From: Novosphingobium percolationis
GTDB lineage: Bacteria > Pseudomonadota > Alphaproteobacteria > Sphingomonadales > Sphingomonadaceae
Direction of reading: 5' to 3'
Assembly (NCBI RefSeq): GCF_020179425.1
Contig: NZ_JAILYM010000005.1
Coordinates: 124,001-188,000, forward strand
DNA: 64,000 bases
In this document: positions 17,287 through 27,960 of the stretch, in pieces
How positions within the stretch are numbered: position 1 is the first letter of the stretch
Layout of the letters: every line of letters starts with the position of its first letter
The notes under the pieces: generated by a model
What the model was told of the DNA's origin: nothing
The model's input: the letters and a program-made list of their open reading frames with translations, nothing else
The model's database searches: none
Made by a program: the position numbers and the translations under genes

Positions 17287-18036
17287 CTAGAGGTGCATGC
17301 CGCCCGAGGCTTCGATCACCTGCCCCGTCACCCAGCCCGCATCCGGCCCGGCCAGCATGGCAACCACACGCGCCACATCCTCCGGCTGGCCCACGCGGCG
17401 CAGCGCGGCAAGGCCCGCCAGCGCTTCGACCATGGCCGGATCGTTGAACAGGTCGGGCGCGAAGTCGGTGATCGTCGCGCCGGGGGCGACCGCGTTGACG
17501 GTGATCCCGCGCGCGCCCAGTTCCCCCGCCAGCGACACGCTGAAGTGATTCACCGCCGCCTTGCTCATCGCGTAGGCTAGGCACGAGGCATAGCCGACCT
17601 GCGCCACCATCGAGGAAATGTTCACGACGCGCCCGCCATCGCGCAGCCGCGACAGCGCGACGCGGGTGACGAAGAACGGACCCTTGGCATTGACCTGCAT
17701 CTGGCGGTCGAAGCTGGCCTCGTCCGTCTCCGCCAGCGTCGCCATCGACCCGATCCCGGCGTTGTTGATCAGGATATCGAGCCCATCGGCCTGCGCATCG
17801 AAGGCGGCAAACATCGCGTCGATCGCGGCAAGGTCGCTGACGTCGGCGCAGAGCGCGAAGGCCGTGCCGCCCGCGCCGGCGATGTCGGCCACCACGGCAT
17901 CGGCGGCGGCCTTGTCGCTGCGATAGTTCACCGCCACGTGCGCGCCATCGGCGGCAAGGCGCAGCGCCACGGCGCGGCCGATCCCGCGCGAACCTCCGGT
18001 CACGAGCGCGGTCTTTCCGGTGAGGGGCTTCTGCAT
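17287..18036 (-). CDS. short-chain dehydrogenase/reductase (SDR)
   Basis: A 249-residue classical SDR. The NAD(P) motif is TGGSRGIG near residue 13, with NYRSDK after beta-2 suggesting NADP preference; NNAG follows; the catalytic Ser of NISSM and the YAMSK pair (Tyr/Lys) are present; and it ends ASGGMHL. The start at 18036 has AAAGG 6 bases upstream, preferred over two nearby ATGs. The substrate is unknown. Its TAG stop is in the CTAG bordering the inverted-repeat element. Confidence 0.9.
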   Translation of the reverse strand: MQKPLTGKTALVTGGSRGIGRAVALRLAADGAHVAVNYRSDKAAADAVVADIAGAGGTAFALCADVSDLAAIDAMFAAFDAQADGLDILINNAGIGSMATLAETDEASFDRQMQVNAKGPFFVTRVALSRLRDGGRVVNISSMVAQVGYASCLAYAMSKAAVNHFSVSLAGELGARGITVNAVAPGATITDFAPDLFNDPAMVEALAGLAALRRVGQPEDVARVVAMLAGPDAGWVTGQVIEASGGMHL

Positions 18037-18097
18037 GGGCATCCTTTCCAAGAGGTCTGCCCGAACGCTAGGCTGCCCGCCCCCGCGCGTAACCTCA

Positions 18098-18388
18098 TCA
18101 AACTGCGGAGGGCGGCACCCGCAGCAGTTTCTCGCGCGAAGTTGCGCCGCGCAACAACTCGACTTTCGATGGCGCGACTTCCAGCGCCGCCGCGACCAGC
18201 GCCAGCACGGCGGTGGTGGCCTTGCCGTCCTCGGGCTTGGCGCGGACCTTCACCGATACGCGGCCTTGTTCGATGGAGATGCCCTCCACCTTGGCGCCGG
18301 GCGTCACGCGGACCGCAAGGCGGCCTTCGCCATCGACCAGCGCGCGCAAGGCCTCGGGCGCAGGCAGGTCAGCCTTGGGCCGCGCCAT
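18098..18388 (-). CDS. DUF167 (YggU-like) protein
   Basis: A 96-residue protein with the DUF167 core LAVRVTPGAKVEGI, VSVKVRAKPEDGKATTAV and VELLRGATSREKLLRV, all in family order. The family is widespread and structurally known but has no firm function. Its start lies inside the last 20 bases of the upstream acetyltransferase gene, so translation is probably coupled. Confidence 0.88.
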   Translation of the reverse strand: MARPKADLPAPEALRALVDGEGRLAVRVTPGAKVEGISIEQGRVSVKVRAKPEDGKATTAVLALVAAALEVAPSKVELLRGATSREKLLRVPPSAV

Positions 18389-18911
18389 TGCGGTCCAGCC
18401 GATAGGCCACATGGCGCAGCAGCGGATCGTCCGCCGCCAGCCTGGGATGATCGAAATCGAGCGCGGGCTGATAGGCCATGCCCAGCCGTTCCATCACCGC
18501 GCGGCTGCGCGTGTTGTGAACATGGGTGATCGCCCAGACCGCATCGTCGGGCAGCTCGGCGAAGGCCCAGTCCACCGTCGCGCGCGCCGCTTCGCTGGCA
18601 TAGCCATGGCCCCAGCAGTCCGAGGCGAGACGCCAGCCGATCTCGGCCTTGCCCTCGACCGGCCCCGCCGTGCCGCGAATGACGCCGCACCAGCCGATCA
18701 GCCGTGCATCCTCGCGCCGTTCCAGCGCCCAGAAGCAATGCCCGTCGCGCGCCTGCATCGCGATGCAGCGTTCGACCAGCGCTTGCGTCTCGGCCAGCGT
18801 CATCACCGGCCCCAGCGTCGCCATGACCACCGGGTCTGAACAGATCGCGTGGAACGCCGTGACGTCAGCTTCGCGCCAGGGTCGCAGGCGCAGCCGTGCG
18901 GTCTCGATCAC
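18369..18911 (-). CDS. GNAT-family N-acetyltransferase (RimJ/RimL type)
   Basis: A 180-residue acetyltransferase: it starts IETARLRLRPWREADVTAF, carries EIGWRLASDCWGHGYASEA (acetyl-CoA binding region of the RimJ-like branch) and ends with NTRSRAVMERLGM. The GTG start at 18911 overlaps the hemB stop in a GTGA, and the 3' end overlaps the DUF167 gene, giving hemB-GNAT-DUF167 as one tightly packed unit. The acceptor, protein or small molecule, is unknown. Confidence 0.88.
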   Translation of the reverse strand: MIETARLRLRPWREADVTAFHAICSDPVVMATLGPVMTLAETQALVERCIAMQARDGHCFWALERREDARLIGWCGVIRGTAGPVEGKAEIGWRLASDCWGHGYASEAARATVDWAFAELPDDAVWAITHVHNTRSRAVMERLGMAYQPALDFDHPRLAADDPLLRHVAYRLDRNGAAQG

Positions 18912-19903
18912 GCGCCCATCAGGCGCGCCGCGTGGAGCGCGTGGTAGGTCAGCACACCCGAACAACCCGCGCGCTTGAACGCCAGCAGCGTTTCCAGCAC
19001 CATCGCGTCACGGTCGGCCGCGCCCGCCGCCACCGCTGCCTCGATCATCGCGTATTCGCCGCTCACCTGGTAGGCGAAGACCGGAACGCCGAAGGCCTGC
19101 TTCACGCGAACCGCGATGTCGAGATAGGGCAGCCCCGGCTTGACCATCACGCTGTCAGCGCCTTCGGCCAGATCGAGTTCGACCTCGCGCAGCGCTTCCT
19201 CGGCATTGCCGGGGTCCATCTGATAGGTCTTCTTGTTGCCCTTGAGCAGCCCGCGCGAGCCGACCGCATCGCGGAACGGGCCATAGAACGCCGAGGCATA
19301 CTTGGCAGCATAGGACATGATCTGGACGTTGACGTGGCCCTCGCCTTCCAGCGCCTCCCGGATCGCGGCGATGCGGCCGTCCATCATGTCCGACGGGGCG
19401 ATGACGTCCGCCCCGGCATTGGCCTGATTCAGGCTCTGCCCGACGAGCACTTCGACGGTGGCGTCGTTCAGCACATAGCCCGCCTCGTCGATCAGCCCGT
19501 CCTGCCCGTGGCTGGTATAGGGATCGAGCGCGACATCGGTCAGCACGCCGATGTCATCGCCGCAGGCATCCTTGATCGCACGGATCGCACGGCACATCAG
19601 GTTGTCGGGATTGAGCGCCTCCCGCCCGTCCTCGCTGCGGCGCTCGGGCTGGGTATTGGGGAACAGCGCAAGGCAGGGGATGCCCGCCGCCACCGCTTCC
19701 TTCGCCCGCGCCACGATGCCGTCGACCGACCAGCGCGACACGCCCGGCAGCGAGGCGATGGGGTCTTCCACCCCTGTGCCTTCGGTGACGAACAGCGGCC
19801 AGATCAGGTCGGCGGGCGTCACCATCACTTCGCGGTGCAGGGCGCGGCTCCACGCGGTTGCACGGGTGCGGCGCAGGCGGATCATCGGATAGGAACTGGT
19901 CAT
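18908..19903 (-). CDS. hemB: delta-aminolevulinic acid dehydratase (porphobilinogen synthase)
   Basis: A 331-residue enzyme condensing two 5-aminolevulinates to porphobilinogen in haem synthesis. It has the PMIRLRRTR opening, the DVALDPYTSHGQDG loop where catalytic-zinc cysteines are replaced (a magnesium-type enzyme, as in many alphaproteobacteria), and the Schiff-base lysines in MSYAAKYAS and VMVKPGLPYLDI. Length is normal. It is first in a unit with the GNAT and DUF167 genes. hemE is also in this window but 25 kb away. Confidence 0.97.
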   Translation of the reverse strand: MTSSYPMIRLRRTRATAWSRALHREVMVTPADLIWPLFVTEGTGVEDPIASLPGVSRWSVDGIVARAKEAVAAGIPCLALFPNTQPERRSEDGREALNPDNLMCRAIRAIKDACGDDIGVLTDVALDPYTSHGQDGLIDEAGYVLNDATVEVLVGQSLNQANAGADVIAPSDMMDGRIAAIREALEGEGHVNVQIMSYAAKYASAFYGPFRDAVGSRGLLKGNKKTYQMDPGNAEEALREVELDLAEGADSVMVKPGLPYLDIAVRVKQAFGVPVFAYQVSGEYAMIEAAVAAGAADRDAMVLETLLAFKRAGCSGVLTYHALHAARLMGA

Positions 19904-19992
19904 GGCGCGTGTGTTAGGCCCGCCGGCAACGCGCCGCAACCATGCGCGGGCTTGCGAACTACGCACAGCACTTGCGCCCTGCGCAACCGGCG

Positions 19993-21549
19993 TCAGCGCA
20001 GCGCGGCGGTGGGCTTCAGCGCGACCATCTGCGACAGCCTGGCCTTGAACGCGGCGATCTGGCCGGGGTCCGCCGCCTGCCTGCGCGCCAGGAACCGCAC
20101 CGAGGCCGGATCGACCACCTGCCCGCCGCGATAGAGTTCATAATGCAGGTGCGGCCCGGTGGAGAGGCCGGTCGAGCCGACATAGCCGATCACCTGCCCG
20201 CGCCGCACCGCCATGCCGGGCCCGACGGCGATGCGGCTCATGTGGCCATAGCCGGTGCCGATGCCGCCGCCATGGTCGAGCCGGACGTAGTTGCCGTGCC
20301 CGCCGTGCCATCCGGCGAAGCTGACACGCCCGTCGGTGGCAGCATAGACCGGCGATCCCCACGGCGCAGCAAAGTCGATCCCCGCATGCATCCGAACGAA
20401 GCCGAGGATGGGGTGTCGACGCAGGCCGAAGCCCGAGGTGACGTGGCCGGCCACCGGGGTCAGCAACGCGCCATCGCTGCCGGCGCCTTGCGCGCCGGTC
20501 AGCGCATCGAGCGATTCGAACGCACCTTCATTGCCCCAGCGCAGCAGTTGCAGACGCGGGCGGCCATCGCGCAGGATCGCCGCATATTGCAGGTCGCCCG
20601 CCTGCCCCTCGCCATCGGCGGCGCGCTTGTACGACACCACGAGGTCAAACTCGTCGGTCGGCAGGATTTCCTCGAACGGCAGAACCTCGTCCACCGTGCG
20701 CAAGTAGTCCTGCACCGTGCCCGGCGGCGCCCCGGCGGCACGCGCCGAGCGGTAGAGGCTTGCGCCCACCACCCCGCGCAGCCGCAAGGGCTGCGTATCG
20801 ACCGGAATCGCGGTGCGCGACAGGCCCAGCCCGCCGCCACTGCGCGCGATGTTCAGCGCGAGGTCGAAGCGCGGGCGCACCTTGATCGCCTGCAAGGGGC
20901 GCGGGTCCGCAGGGCTTGTGCGCGCGCCCAGCGTGATGTCGAAGCGCGTGCCTGGCTGGATCTCGGTCAGCGCCACGGCGGATCCCAGCAGCGCGCTCGC
21001 CTGTCCGGCATCGCCCAGCCCCACGCCCGCGCGCTGCAGCATCCGCTGCACCGTATCGTTCTCACCCAGTGTCGCGGCGAGCTGGATCTCGGGCCGTTCA
21101 GGCGCGTATTCAAGCCGCATCACCAGGTCCGGACTGGCCGCGAAGTGCCGCCCGCTGGTCGCTCCCTGCACGAAGGGTCGCAAGCTGTGTGCCGCGAACT
21201 CTTTCTGCGCGGCATCATCGATCGGCATCAGCGGCGCGGCTTGGAGCGGGGCGAAATCGGGCCAGCAAGCCGCAGCGGCAAGCGCCAGGCCCAGCAGCGT
21301 GCCCAGCCCCCGGAACCAGCGCGCGCTGCCCACGTCCTCGGCCAGATCGGGGGTCAGGTCAGCACGATGCGCCCAGCCTTCTATACGCCGGCACAGTCCG
21401 TCCCAGCGGCGCGCCAGCGGGTGGTCGCTTCGGCGCGGCGCACGCAGGGGCGGTGCCTCGACGGCCGGAGGCGGAACGAGAGGACGCGCCCGCGCTCGAC
21501 CGAACGTCGCCACGGCAACAGCGCCCGATTGCTCCACCGGCCCGAACAC
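19993..21549 (-). CDS. M23-family peptidoglycan metallopeptidase, membrane anchored
   Basis: A 518-residue protein with a Pro/Arg-rich cytoplasmic N-terminus (~80 residues), one membrane anchor (about residues 82-100) and a long periplasmic part. The C-terminal LytM domain shows GFGLRRHPILG, the zinc ligands in MHAGIDFAAPWG (HxxxD) and HLHYEL (HxH), typical of active endopeptidases rather than degenerate EnvC/NlpD forms. It probably cuts peptidoglycan cross-links. The start at 21549 is a GTG. Confidence 0.88.
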   Translation of the reverse strand: MFGPVEQSGAVAVATFGRARARPLVPPPAVEAPPLRAPRRSDHPLARRWDGLCRRIEGWAHRADLTPDLAEDVGSARWFRGLGTLLGLALAAAACWPDFAPLQAAPLMPIDDAAQKEFAAHSLRPFVQGATSGRHFAASPDLVMRLEYAPERPEIQLAATLGENDTVQRMLQRAGVGLGDAGQASALLGSAVALTEIQPGTRFDITLGARTSPADPRPLQAIKVRPRFDLALNIARSGGGLGLSRTAIPVDTQPLRLRGVVGASLYRSARAAGAPPGTVQDYLRTVDEVLPFEEILPTDEFDLVVSYKRAADGEGQAGDLQYAAILRDGRPRLQLLRWGNEGAFESLDALTGAQGAGSDGALLTPVAGHVTSGFGLRRHPILGFVRMHAGIDFAAPWGSPVYAATDGRVSFAGWHGGHGNYVRLDHGGGIGTGYGHMSRIAVGPGMAVRRGQVIGYVGSTGLSTGPHLHYELYRGGQVVDPASVRFLARRQAADPGQIAAFKARLSQMVALKPTAALR

Positions 21550-21629
21550 GGCTTGGCGCCTTCCTTTCCTTCGCGAATTGCCGCTCTTCCCTGCCGCGAC
21601 AAGGTTAATTCGGCGTGAAGAAAGCCTTA

Positions 21630-22037
21630 TTACCGCGCGCCGCAGGGATAGCGCGCATGGAACAGGTCGGCCACGGCCGTGGCGACGCTGGTCTGTCCGC
21701 GCGCCGCCACCGGATAGGACCGCATCTGCGCCATGACGTCATGGCTGTTGAACGGCGCGCGCGGCGGCGGGCACGAACTGGGGCGGCCAGCCGCCTGTTC
21801 CCCCTTCAGCCGCGCGCGATAGGCCTGCGCCGCGCCGGTCACTTCGGCCTTGAGCAGCTTGTAGTCTCCGCTCATCAGCGCGAACGGCCCCTTGGCGCGC
21901 AGCGCATCGGCCTTGGCGAGGAACGTCGCGATGGACATCGCGCCAACGCCGCCTGTCACTTGCGCATCCGCGGTCACTGGCGTCACCATGATGCCCAGCA
22001 GCGCTGCCATCTGCAGCGCATGTCGTTTCACCTGCAT
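21630..22037 (-). CDS. hypothetical secreted protein
   Basis: A 135-residue protein with a signal peptide (MQVKRHALQMAALLGIMV, likely cleaved after TADA). It is mostly helical, with one cysteine pair possible (SSCPPP, YPCGAR). I do not recognise a family. The start at 22037 has GGGAG 9 bases upstream. It is divergent from the DUF3667 gene with an 86 bp gap. Confidence 0.65.
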   Translation of the reverse strand: MQVKRHALQMAALLGIMVTPVTADAQVTGGVGAMSIATFLAKADALRAKGPFALMSGDYKLLKAEVTGAAQAYRARLKGEQAAGRPSSCPPPRAPFNSHDVMAQMRSYPVAARGQTSVATAVADLFHARYPCGAR

Positions 22038-22123
22038 CCTTTTAATCTCCCATCCGTCGCCCGGTGGTAGTCGCGCGCGGCGTCCTTGGCTATGCCGCAG
22101 GCAAGGACCGTGGGGGAATGGAC

Positions 22124-23155
22124 ATGAGCGACGCACAGGCGATCGGCGACATGGTGGAAAGCACGCTGCAAGCGCGCGTGATCGAGCCGACCGCCGGCGA
22201 AGATTCGGGCCACACGCACGAAAGCGCATGCCTCAACTGCGGCACCCCGCTGGTCGGCAGCCACTGCCACCGATGCGGGCAGGCGGCGCACGTCCACCGC
22301 ACGCTCGGCGCCTTTTTCCACGATCTTCTCCACGGCGTTTTCCACTTCGAGGGCAAGATCTGGCGTACCCTGCCCATGCTCGTCACACGGCCCGGAGAGC
22401 TGACCCGCCGCTATGTCGCGGGCCAGCGCGCCAGCTTCGTATCGCCGCTGGCGTTGTTCCTGTTCAGCGTGTTCCTCGCCTTCGCGGTCTATCACCGCAC
22501 CGCGTCGGAGGCGGACCTGGAAAGTGGCGGCATCGTGCAGCAGAGCGATCCGGCGAAGGCGGAAAAGGCGATTGCCGCCAAGATCGCCACGCTCGAAGCC
22601 CGGCGCGCCACAGCCTTGCGCCAAGGGAAGGACACCGGCGCGATCGATGGCGAATTGCAGGGCCAGCTGACCGCGCTGGAAGTCGTGCGTCAGGTCGGGT
22701 CCGCGCCGGACCGCCACGAGAAGGTCAGCGACATCGCCGCGATCGACCACGCGGTGCAGAAGTTCAAGGCGAACCCCGCGCTCACCGCCTACAAGGCGCA
22801 GAACTATGCCTACAAGTACAGCTGGGCGCTGATCCCGATCTCGGTGCCCTTCCTGTGGCTGCTGTTCCCGTTCAGCCGCCGCTTCCACCTCTACGACCAC
22901 ACCGTGTTCGTGACCTATTCGCTCAGCTTCATGACGCTGCTGAGCGTGGCGGTGATGCTGGCGGGCGCGGCCAATCTCGATTGGCTGGCGGGGGTGCTGA
23001 TGCTGGCCCCGCCGCTGCACATGTACCGCCAGTTGCGCGGGGCCTATGGCACCTCGCGGATCGGTGGGCTGCTCAGGACGTTCGCGCTATCGGTCTTCGC
23101 CGTGGTGGCGCTCGGGCTGTTCGTGATCCTGATCGTCGCCGAAACCGGCGCTTAG
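22124..23155 (+). CDS. DUF3667 membrane protein with zinc-ribbon-like N-terminus
   Basis: A 343-residue protein. Near the N-terminus is a CLNCGTPL-x-x-x-HCHRCGQ motif (two CxxC knuckles), followed by the DUF3667 landmarks FFHDLLHGVFHFEGKIWRTL and RRYVAGQRASFVSPLALFLF, then an extended charged region (~residues 140-235) and four hydrophobic segments. ATG 22124 is chosen because GGGGG sits 7 bases upstream. Function is unknown; the Cys pairs probably bind zinc. Confidence 0.85.
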   Translation: MSDAQAIGDMVESTLQARVIEPTAGEDSGHTHESACLNCGTPLVGSHCHRCGQAAHVHRTLGAFFHDLLHGVFHFEGKIWRTLPMLVTRPGELTRRYVAGQRASFVSPLALFLFSVFLAFAVYHRTASEADLESGGIVQQSDPAKAEKAIAAKIATLEARRATALRQGKDTGAIDGELQGQLTALEVVRQVGSAPDRHEKVSDIAAIDHAVQKFKANPALTAYKAQNYAYKYSWALIPISVPFLWLLFPFSRRFHLYDHTVFVTYSLSFMTLLSVAVMLAGAANLDWLAGVLMLAPPLHMYRQLRGAYGTSRIGGLLRTFALSVFAVVALGLFVILIVAETGA

Positions 23156-23156
23156 T

Positions 23157-23200
23157 GCGATTTCAAGCCGGATGATCTCATCCGGCGGCTCGGAAATCGC
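23157..23200. terminator. long hairpin between convergent genes
   Basis: A perfect 9-bp stem, GCCGGATGA (23167-23175) with TCATCCGGC (23178-23186), lies inside a second pair of arms, GCGATTTC (23157-23164) with GAAATCGC (23193-23200). It is placed between the DUF3667 gene and the convergent quinone reductase and probably ends transcription from both sides. Confidence 0.6.
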
Positions 23201-23218
23201 TGCGAATCCAGCTTCGAT

Positions 23219-24199
23219 TCAGCAGTCGAGAACGAACGGGCCCGCCGCGCGGGCTTCCAGCGCGGCGTGGGCGGAAGCAGCCTCGGCCAGCGGGAAACGC
23301 CCGCCCAGCGACAGCGGCAATTGCCCTTGCGCCATCATGCCGAACAGGCTGGCCGAGGCGGAGAGCAGCTTTTCGCGCGGCTGGATGTAAGGCCACAGGA
23401 ACGGGCGAGACACCTTCGCCGACTTCGCGCCGAGCCGCGACAGGTCGAACGGCGGGATTGGCCCGGAAGCCTGCCCGTAATGCACGAGATGGCCCAGCGC
23501 GCCCAGGCTGGCGAGCGAGCCTTCGAAGCTGTCCTTGCCCACCGCATCGAACGCCACGTGGACACCAGCGCCGCCGGTCAGTTCGGCCACGCGCGCGGCG
23601 ACGTCTTCCTCGCGGTAGAGAATCACATGATCGCAACCGGCGGCCCTGGCCACCGCGACCTTTTCGGGCGAGCCGACCGTGCCGATGACGGTCGCGCCGC
23701 GCAACTTCGCCATGCGCGCCACCAGCTGGCCCACGCCACCCGCGGCCGCCTGCGCCAGCACGGTCATACCTTCACGCACCGGCTCGACCTCGTCGACCAG
23801 CGCCTGCGCGGTCAGCCCTTTCAGGAACCACGCCGAGGCCACGCCATCGTCGATTCCATCGGGCACGGGCGCGGCAAGCGCGGCATTGAGCACGCGCGCG
23901 CGGGCATAGGCGCCATAGGCCTTGTCGATATAGGCCACGCGCTGGCCGACGGTCAGGTCGGTCACGCCTTCGCCCACCGCCTCCACCACACCGACCGCTT
24001 CCAGCCCCGGCGTGCCCGGCAGCGCCAGCGTCTTGTAGGCGCCCGACCGCACGTAGACATCGTGGAAATTGACCGAGACCGCGCGCTGGCGCAGCAGCAC
24101 CTGCCCCGGCCCGGGTTCGGGCAGGGCGACGGTTTCCAGCTGCAACACTTCCGGCCCGCCATAGACGCGGATCACGATTGCTTCGGTCGTTCCGGCCAC
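23219..24199 (-). CDS. quinone oxidoreductase (QOR1-like medium-chain reductase)
   Basis: A 326-residue zinc-free MDR protein: VYGGPEVLQLETV at the start, AVSVNFHDVYVRSG, PGTPGLEAVGVVEAVGEG, the cofactor motif QAAAGGVGQLVARMAK, HYGQASGPIPPFDL and LEARAAGPFVLDC at the end, all typical of E. coli QorA-like enzymes reducing quinones with NADPH. The start is a GTG at 24199 with a GGGGG a few bases upstream. It follows ftsH on the same strand after a 22 bp gap and may be cotranscribed. Confidence 0.92.
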   Translation of the reverse strand: MAGTTEAIVIRVYGGPEVLQLETVALPEPGPGQVLLRQRAVSVNFHDVYVRSGAYKTLALPGTPGLEAVGVVEAVGEGVTDLTVGQRVAYIDKAYGAYARARVLNAALAAPVPDGIDDGVASAWFLKGLTAQALVDEVEPVREGMTVLAQAAAGGVGQLVARMAKLRGATVIGTVGSPEKVAVARAAGCDHVILYREEDVAARVAELTGGAGVHVAFDAVGKDSFEGSLASLGALGHLVHYGQASGPIPPFDLSRLGAKSAKVSRPFLWPYIQPREKLLSASASLFGMMAQGQLPLSLGGRFPLAEAASAHAALEARAAGPFVLDC

Positions 24200-24221
24200 G
24201 TTGCCCCCGGTTGCAGAAGGA

Positions 24222-26165
<1,944 letters not shown>

Positions 26166-26366
26166 GCCAATGCTCTTTCCGGGAGGCGGACTCGCCGCAC
26201 GCGTTTGATCCCAATGTAGGATCGGCTGAGTGAATGGCAATATAACCCTATGTGCGAAAACCTTGCGCGGGACGGCAGGTTCGCGCGGCCCGGACTACTC
26301 CGACAAATATTGACAACGCTGTCCTGTCAAGCGATGCCGCGCACACGACACCCGGAGAGAGCACCG

Positions 26367-27953
26367 ATGAAAAAAGGCCCCGCCCGTATCGTCGCGCCGT
26401 TGCTGGCGCTGGTCGCCACGCTGGCTGCCCCCGCGGCCATGGCCGGCCCTGCGCCCGACGTGACCGCCACGTTCCATGCCGACAAGACCGGGCCGGTGCT
26501 GTCGCGCTATCTGCAAGGCCAGTTCGCCGAGCATCTGGGCGCGGACATCTATGGCGGGATCTGGGTAGGCCCCGACAGCCCGATTCCCAATGTGCGCGGC
26601 GTGCGCAGCGACGTGGCGCAGGCGCTGAAGGCGCTGCATGTGCCGGTGGTGCGCTGGCCGGGCGGCTGCTTTGCCGACATCTACCACTGGCGCGACGGCA
26701 TCGGCGCGCCCGCAAAGCGCCCGGTGCGCAAGAACGACTGGTGGGGCGGCCTCGAAAGCAACGCTTTCGGTACCCACGAATATTTCGATTTCCTGAGCCA
26801 GATCGGCGCCGATTCCTACGTCGCGATCAACATGGCCACCAGCACCCCGTCCGAAATGCGCGAATGGATGGACTACATGACCTCCAGCGCGGCCGATACC
26901 ATCGCCAACGAACGCCGCGCCAACGGGCAGCAGGAGCCATGGAAGCTCGGCTTCGTCGGCATCGGCAACGAAGCCTGGGGCTGTGGCGGCGCGCAGACGC
27001 CCGAAGCCTTCGCCGACGACTATCGCCGCTTCGCCACGTTCATGCACAGGAACGGCTCGACCTTCCACATGCACAACGACAACGCCGCGCTGCGCGTGGC
27101 GTCGGGTCCGAACAACGATGACACCCGGTGGATGGACGTGGTGCTGGCCAAGGCCGGACCGATGATGGATGCCATCTCGCTGCACTACTACACCGTGTTC
27201 GACGGCAAGTGGGAGCGCCGCGACATGGCCAGCGCCACCGGCTTTCCGCCCGAGCAGTGGAACCACATCCTCTACCAGGCCTGGCGCATGGACGAAGTGC
27301 TGCGCGCGCACGAAGCGGTGATGGACAAGCACGATCCCGACAAGCGCATCGGCCTCTACGTCGATGAATGGGGCACCTGGTACGCGCCTGAAAAGGGCAC
27401 CGAGCCGGGCTACCTCTACCAGCAGAACAGCTTGCGCGATGCGCTGGTCGCCGCCGAAACGCTCAACATCTTCCACGCCCACGCCGCCCGCGTGCGCATG
27501 GCCAACATCGCGCAGGCGGTGAACGTCTTGCAGGCGATGCTGCTGACCGACGGCGCAAAACTGGCGAAGACGCCCACCTACTACGCCTTCCAGCTTTTCG
27601 TGCCGTTCCAGGATGCCACCGCGCTGGCGCTCGACCTGCCCTCGCCGCAACTGGCCTCGGGCGAAAGCCGCTTCCCCGCGATCACCGCCACGGCCGCGCG
27701 GGGCAAGGACGGCAAGGTCTGGATCGCGCTCGCCAATGCCGATGCCACGCGCGGCTACAAGGTGGCGCTGGGCGGCGTGAAGGCACGCACTGTGGCAGGG
27801 CAAGTGCTCACCGCCGACAGGATGGACGCGCACAACATGCCGGGCGAGGCCGAGCAGGTCGCGCCCCGCCCCTTCCACGGCGCGAAGATCGCGGGCGAGA
27901 CGCTGACCCTCGATCTTCCGGCCAAGGCGCTGGTCGTCGTCTCACTCGACTGA
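26367..27953 (+). CDS. alpha-L-arabinofuranosidase, GH51 family, secreted
   Basis: A 528-residue protein with a cleavable signal peptide (MKKGPARIVAPLLALVATL, likely cut near AAMA-G). It has the GH51 (beta/alpha)8 barrel: RWPGGCFADIYHW, the acid/base Glu in GIGNEAWGCGG, the nucleophile Glu in YVDEWGTWY, and a C-terminal beta domain. It releases arabinofuranose from plant polysaccharides or glycosides, here most likely in the periplasm. The start has GGAGAGA upstream. It sits alone among housekeeping genes, with no sugar transporter or regulator beside it. Confidence 0.93.
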   Translation: MKKGPARIVAPLLALVATLAAPAAMAGPAPDVTATFHADKTGPVLSRYLQGQFAEHLGADIYGGIWVGPDSPIPNVRGVRSDVAQALKALHVPVVRWPGGCFADIYHWRDGIGAPAKRPVRKNDWWGGLESNAFGTHEYFDFLSQIGADSYVAINMATSTPSEMREWMDYMTSSAADTIANERRANGQQEPWKLGFVGIGNEAWGCGGAQTPEAFADDYRRFATFMHRNGSTFHMHNDNAALRVASGPNNDDTRWMDVVLAKAGPMMDAISLHYYTVFDGKWERRDMASATGFPPEQWNHILYQAWRMDEVLRAHEAVMDKHDPDKRIGLYVDEWGTWYAPEKGTEPGYLYQQNSLRDALVAAETLNIFHAHAARVRMANIAQAVNVLQAMLLTDGAKLAKTPTYYAFQLFVPFQDATALALDLPSPQLASGESRFPAITATAARGKDGKVWIALANADATRGYKVALGGVKARTVAGQVLTADRMDAHNMPGEAEQVAPRPFHGAKIAGETLTLDLPAKALVVVSLD

Positions 27954-27960
27954 TCGCGGA

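Noticed and set aside
17021..17584. Small open frames ending in the same peptide (GYEFTA) from either side of the 262 bp element
   Set aside because: They arise because the terminal inverted repeats encode the same residues on both strands; no ribosome site or domain supports them.
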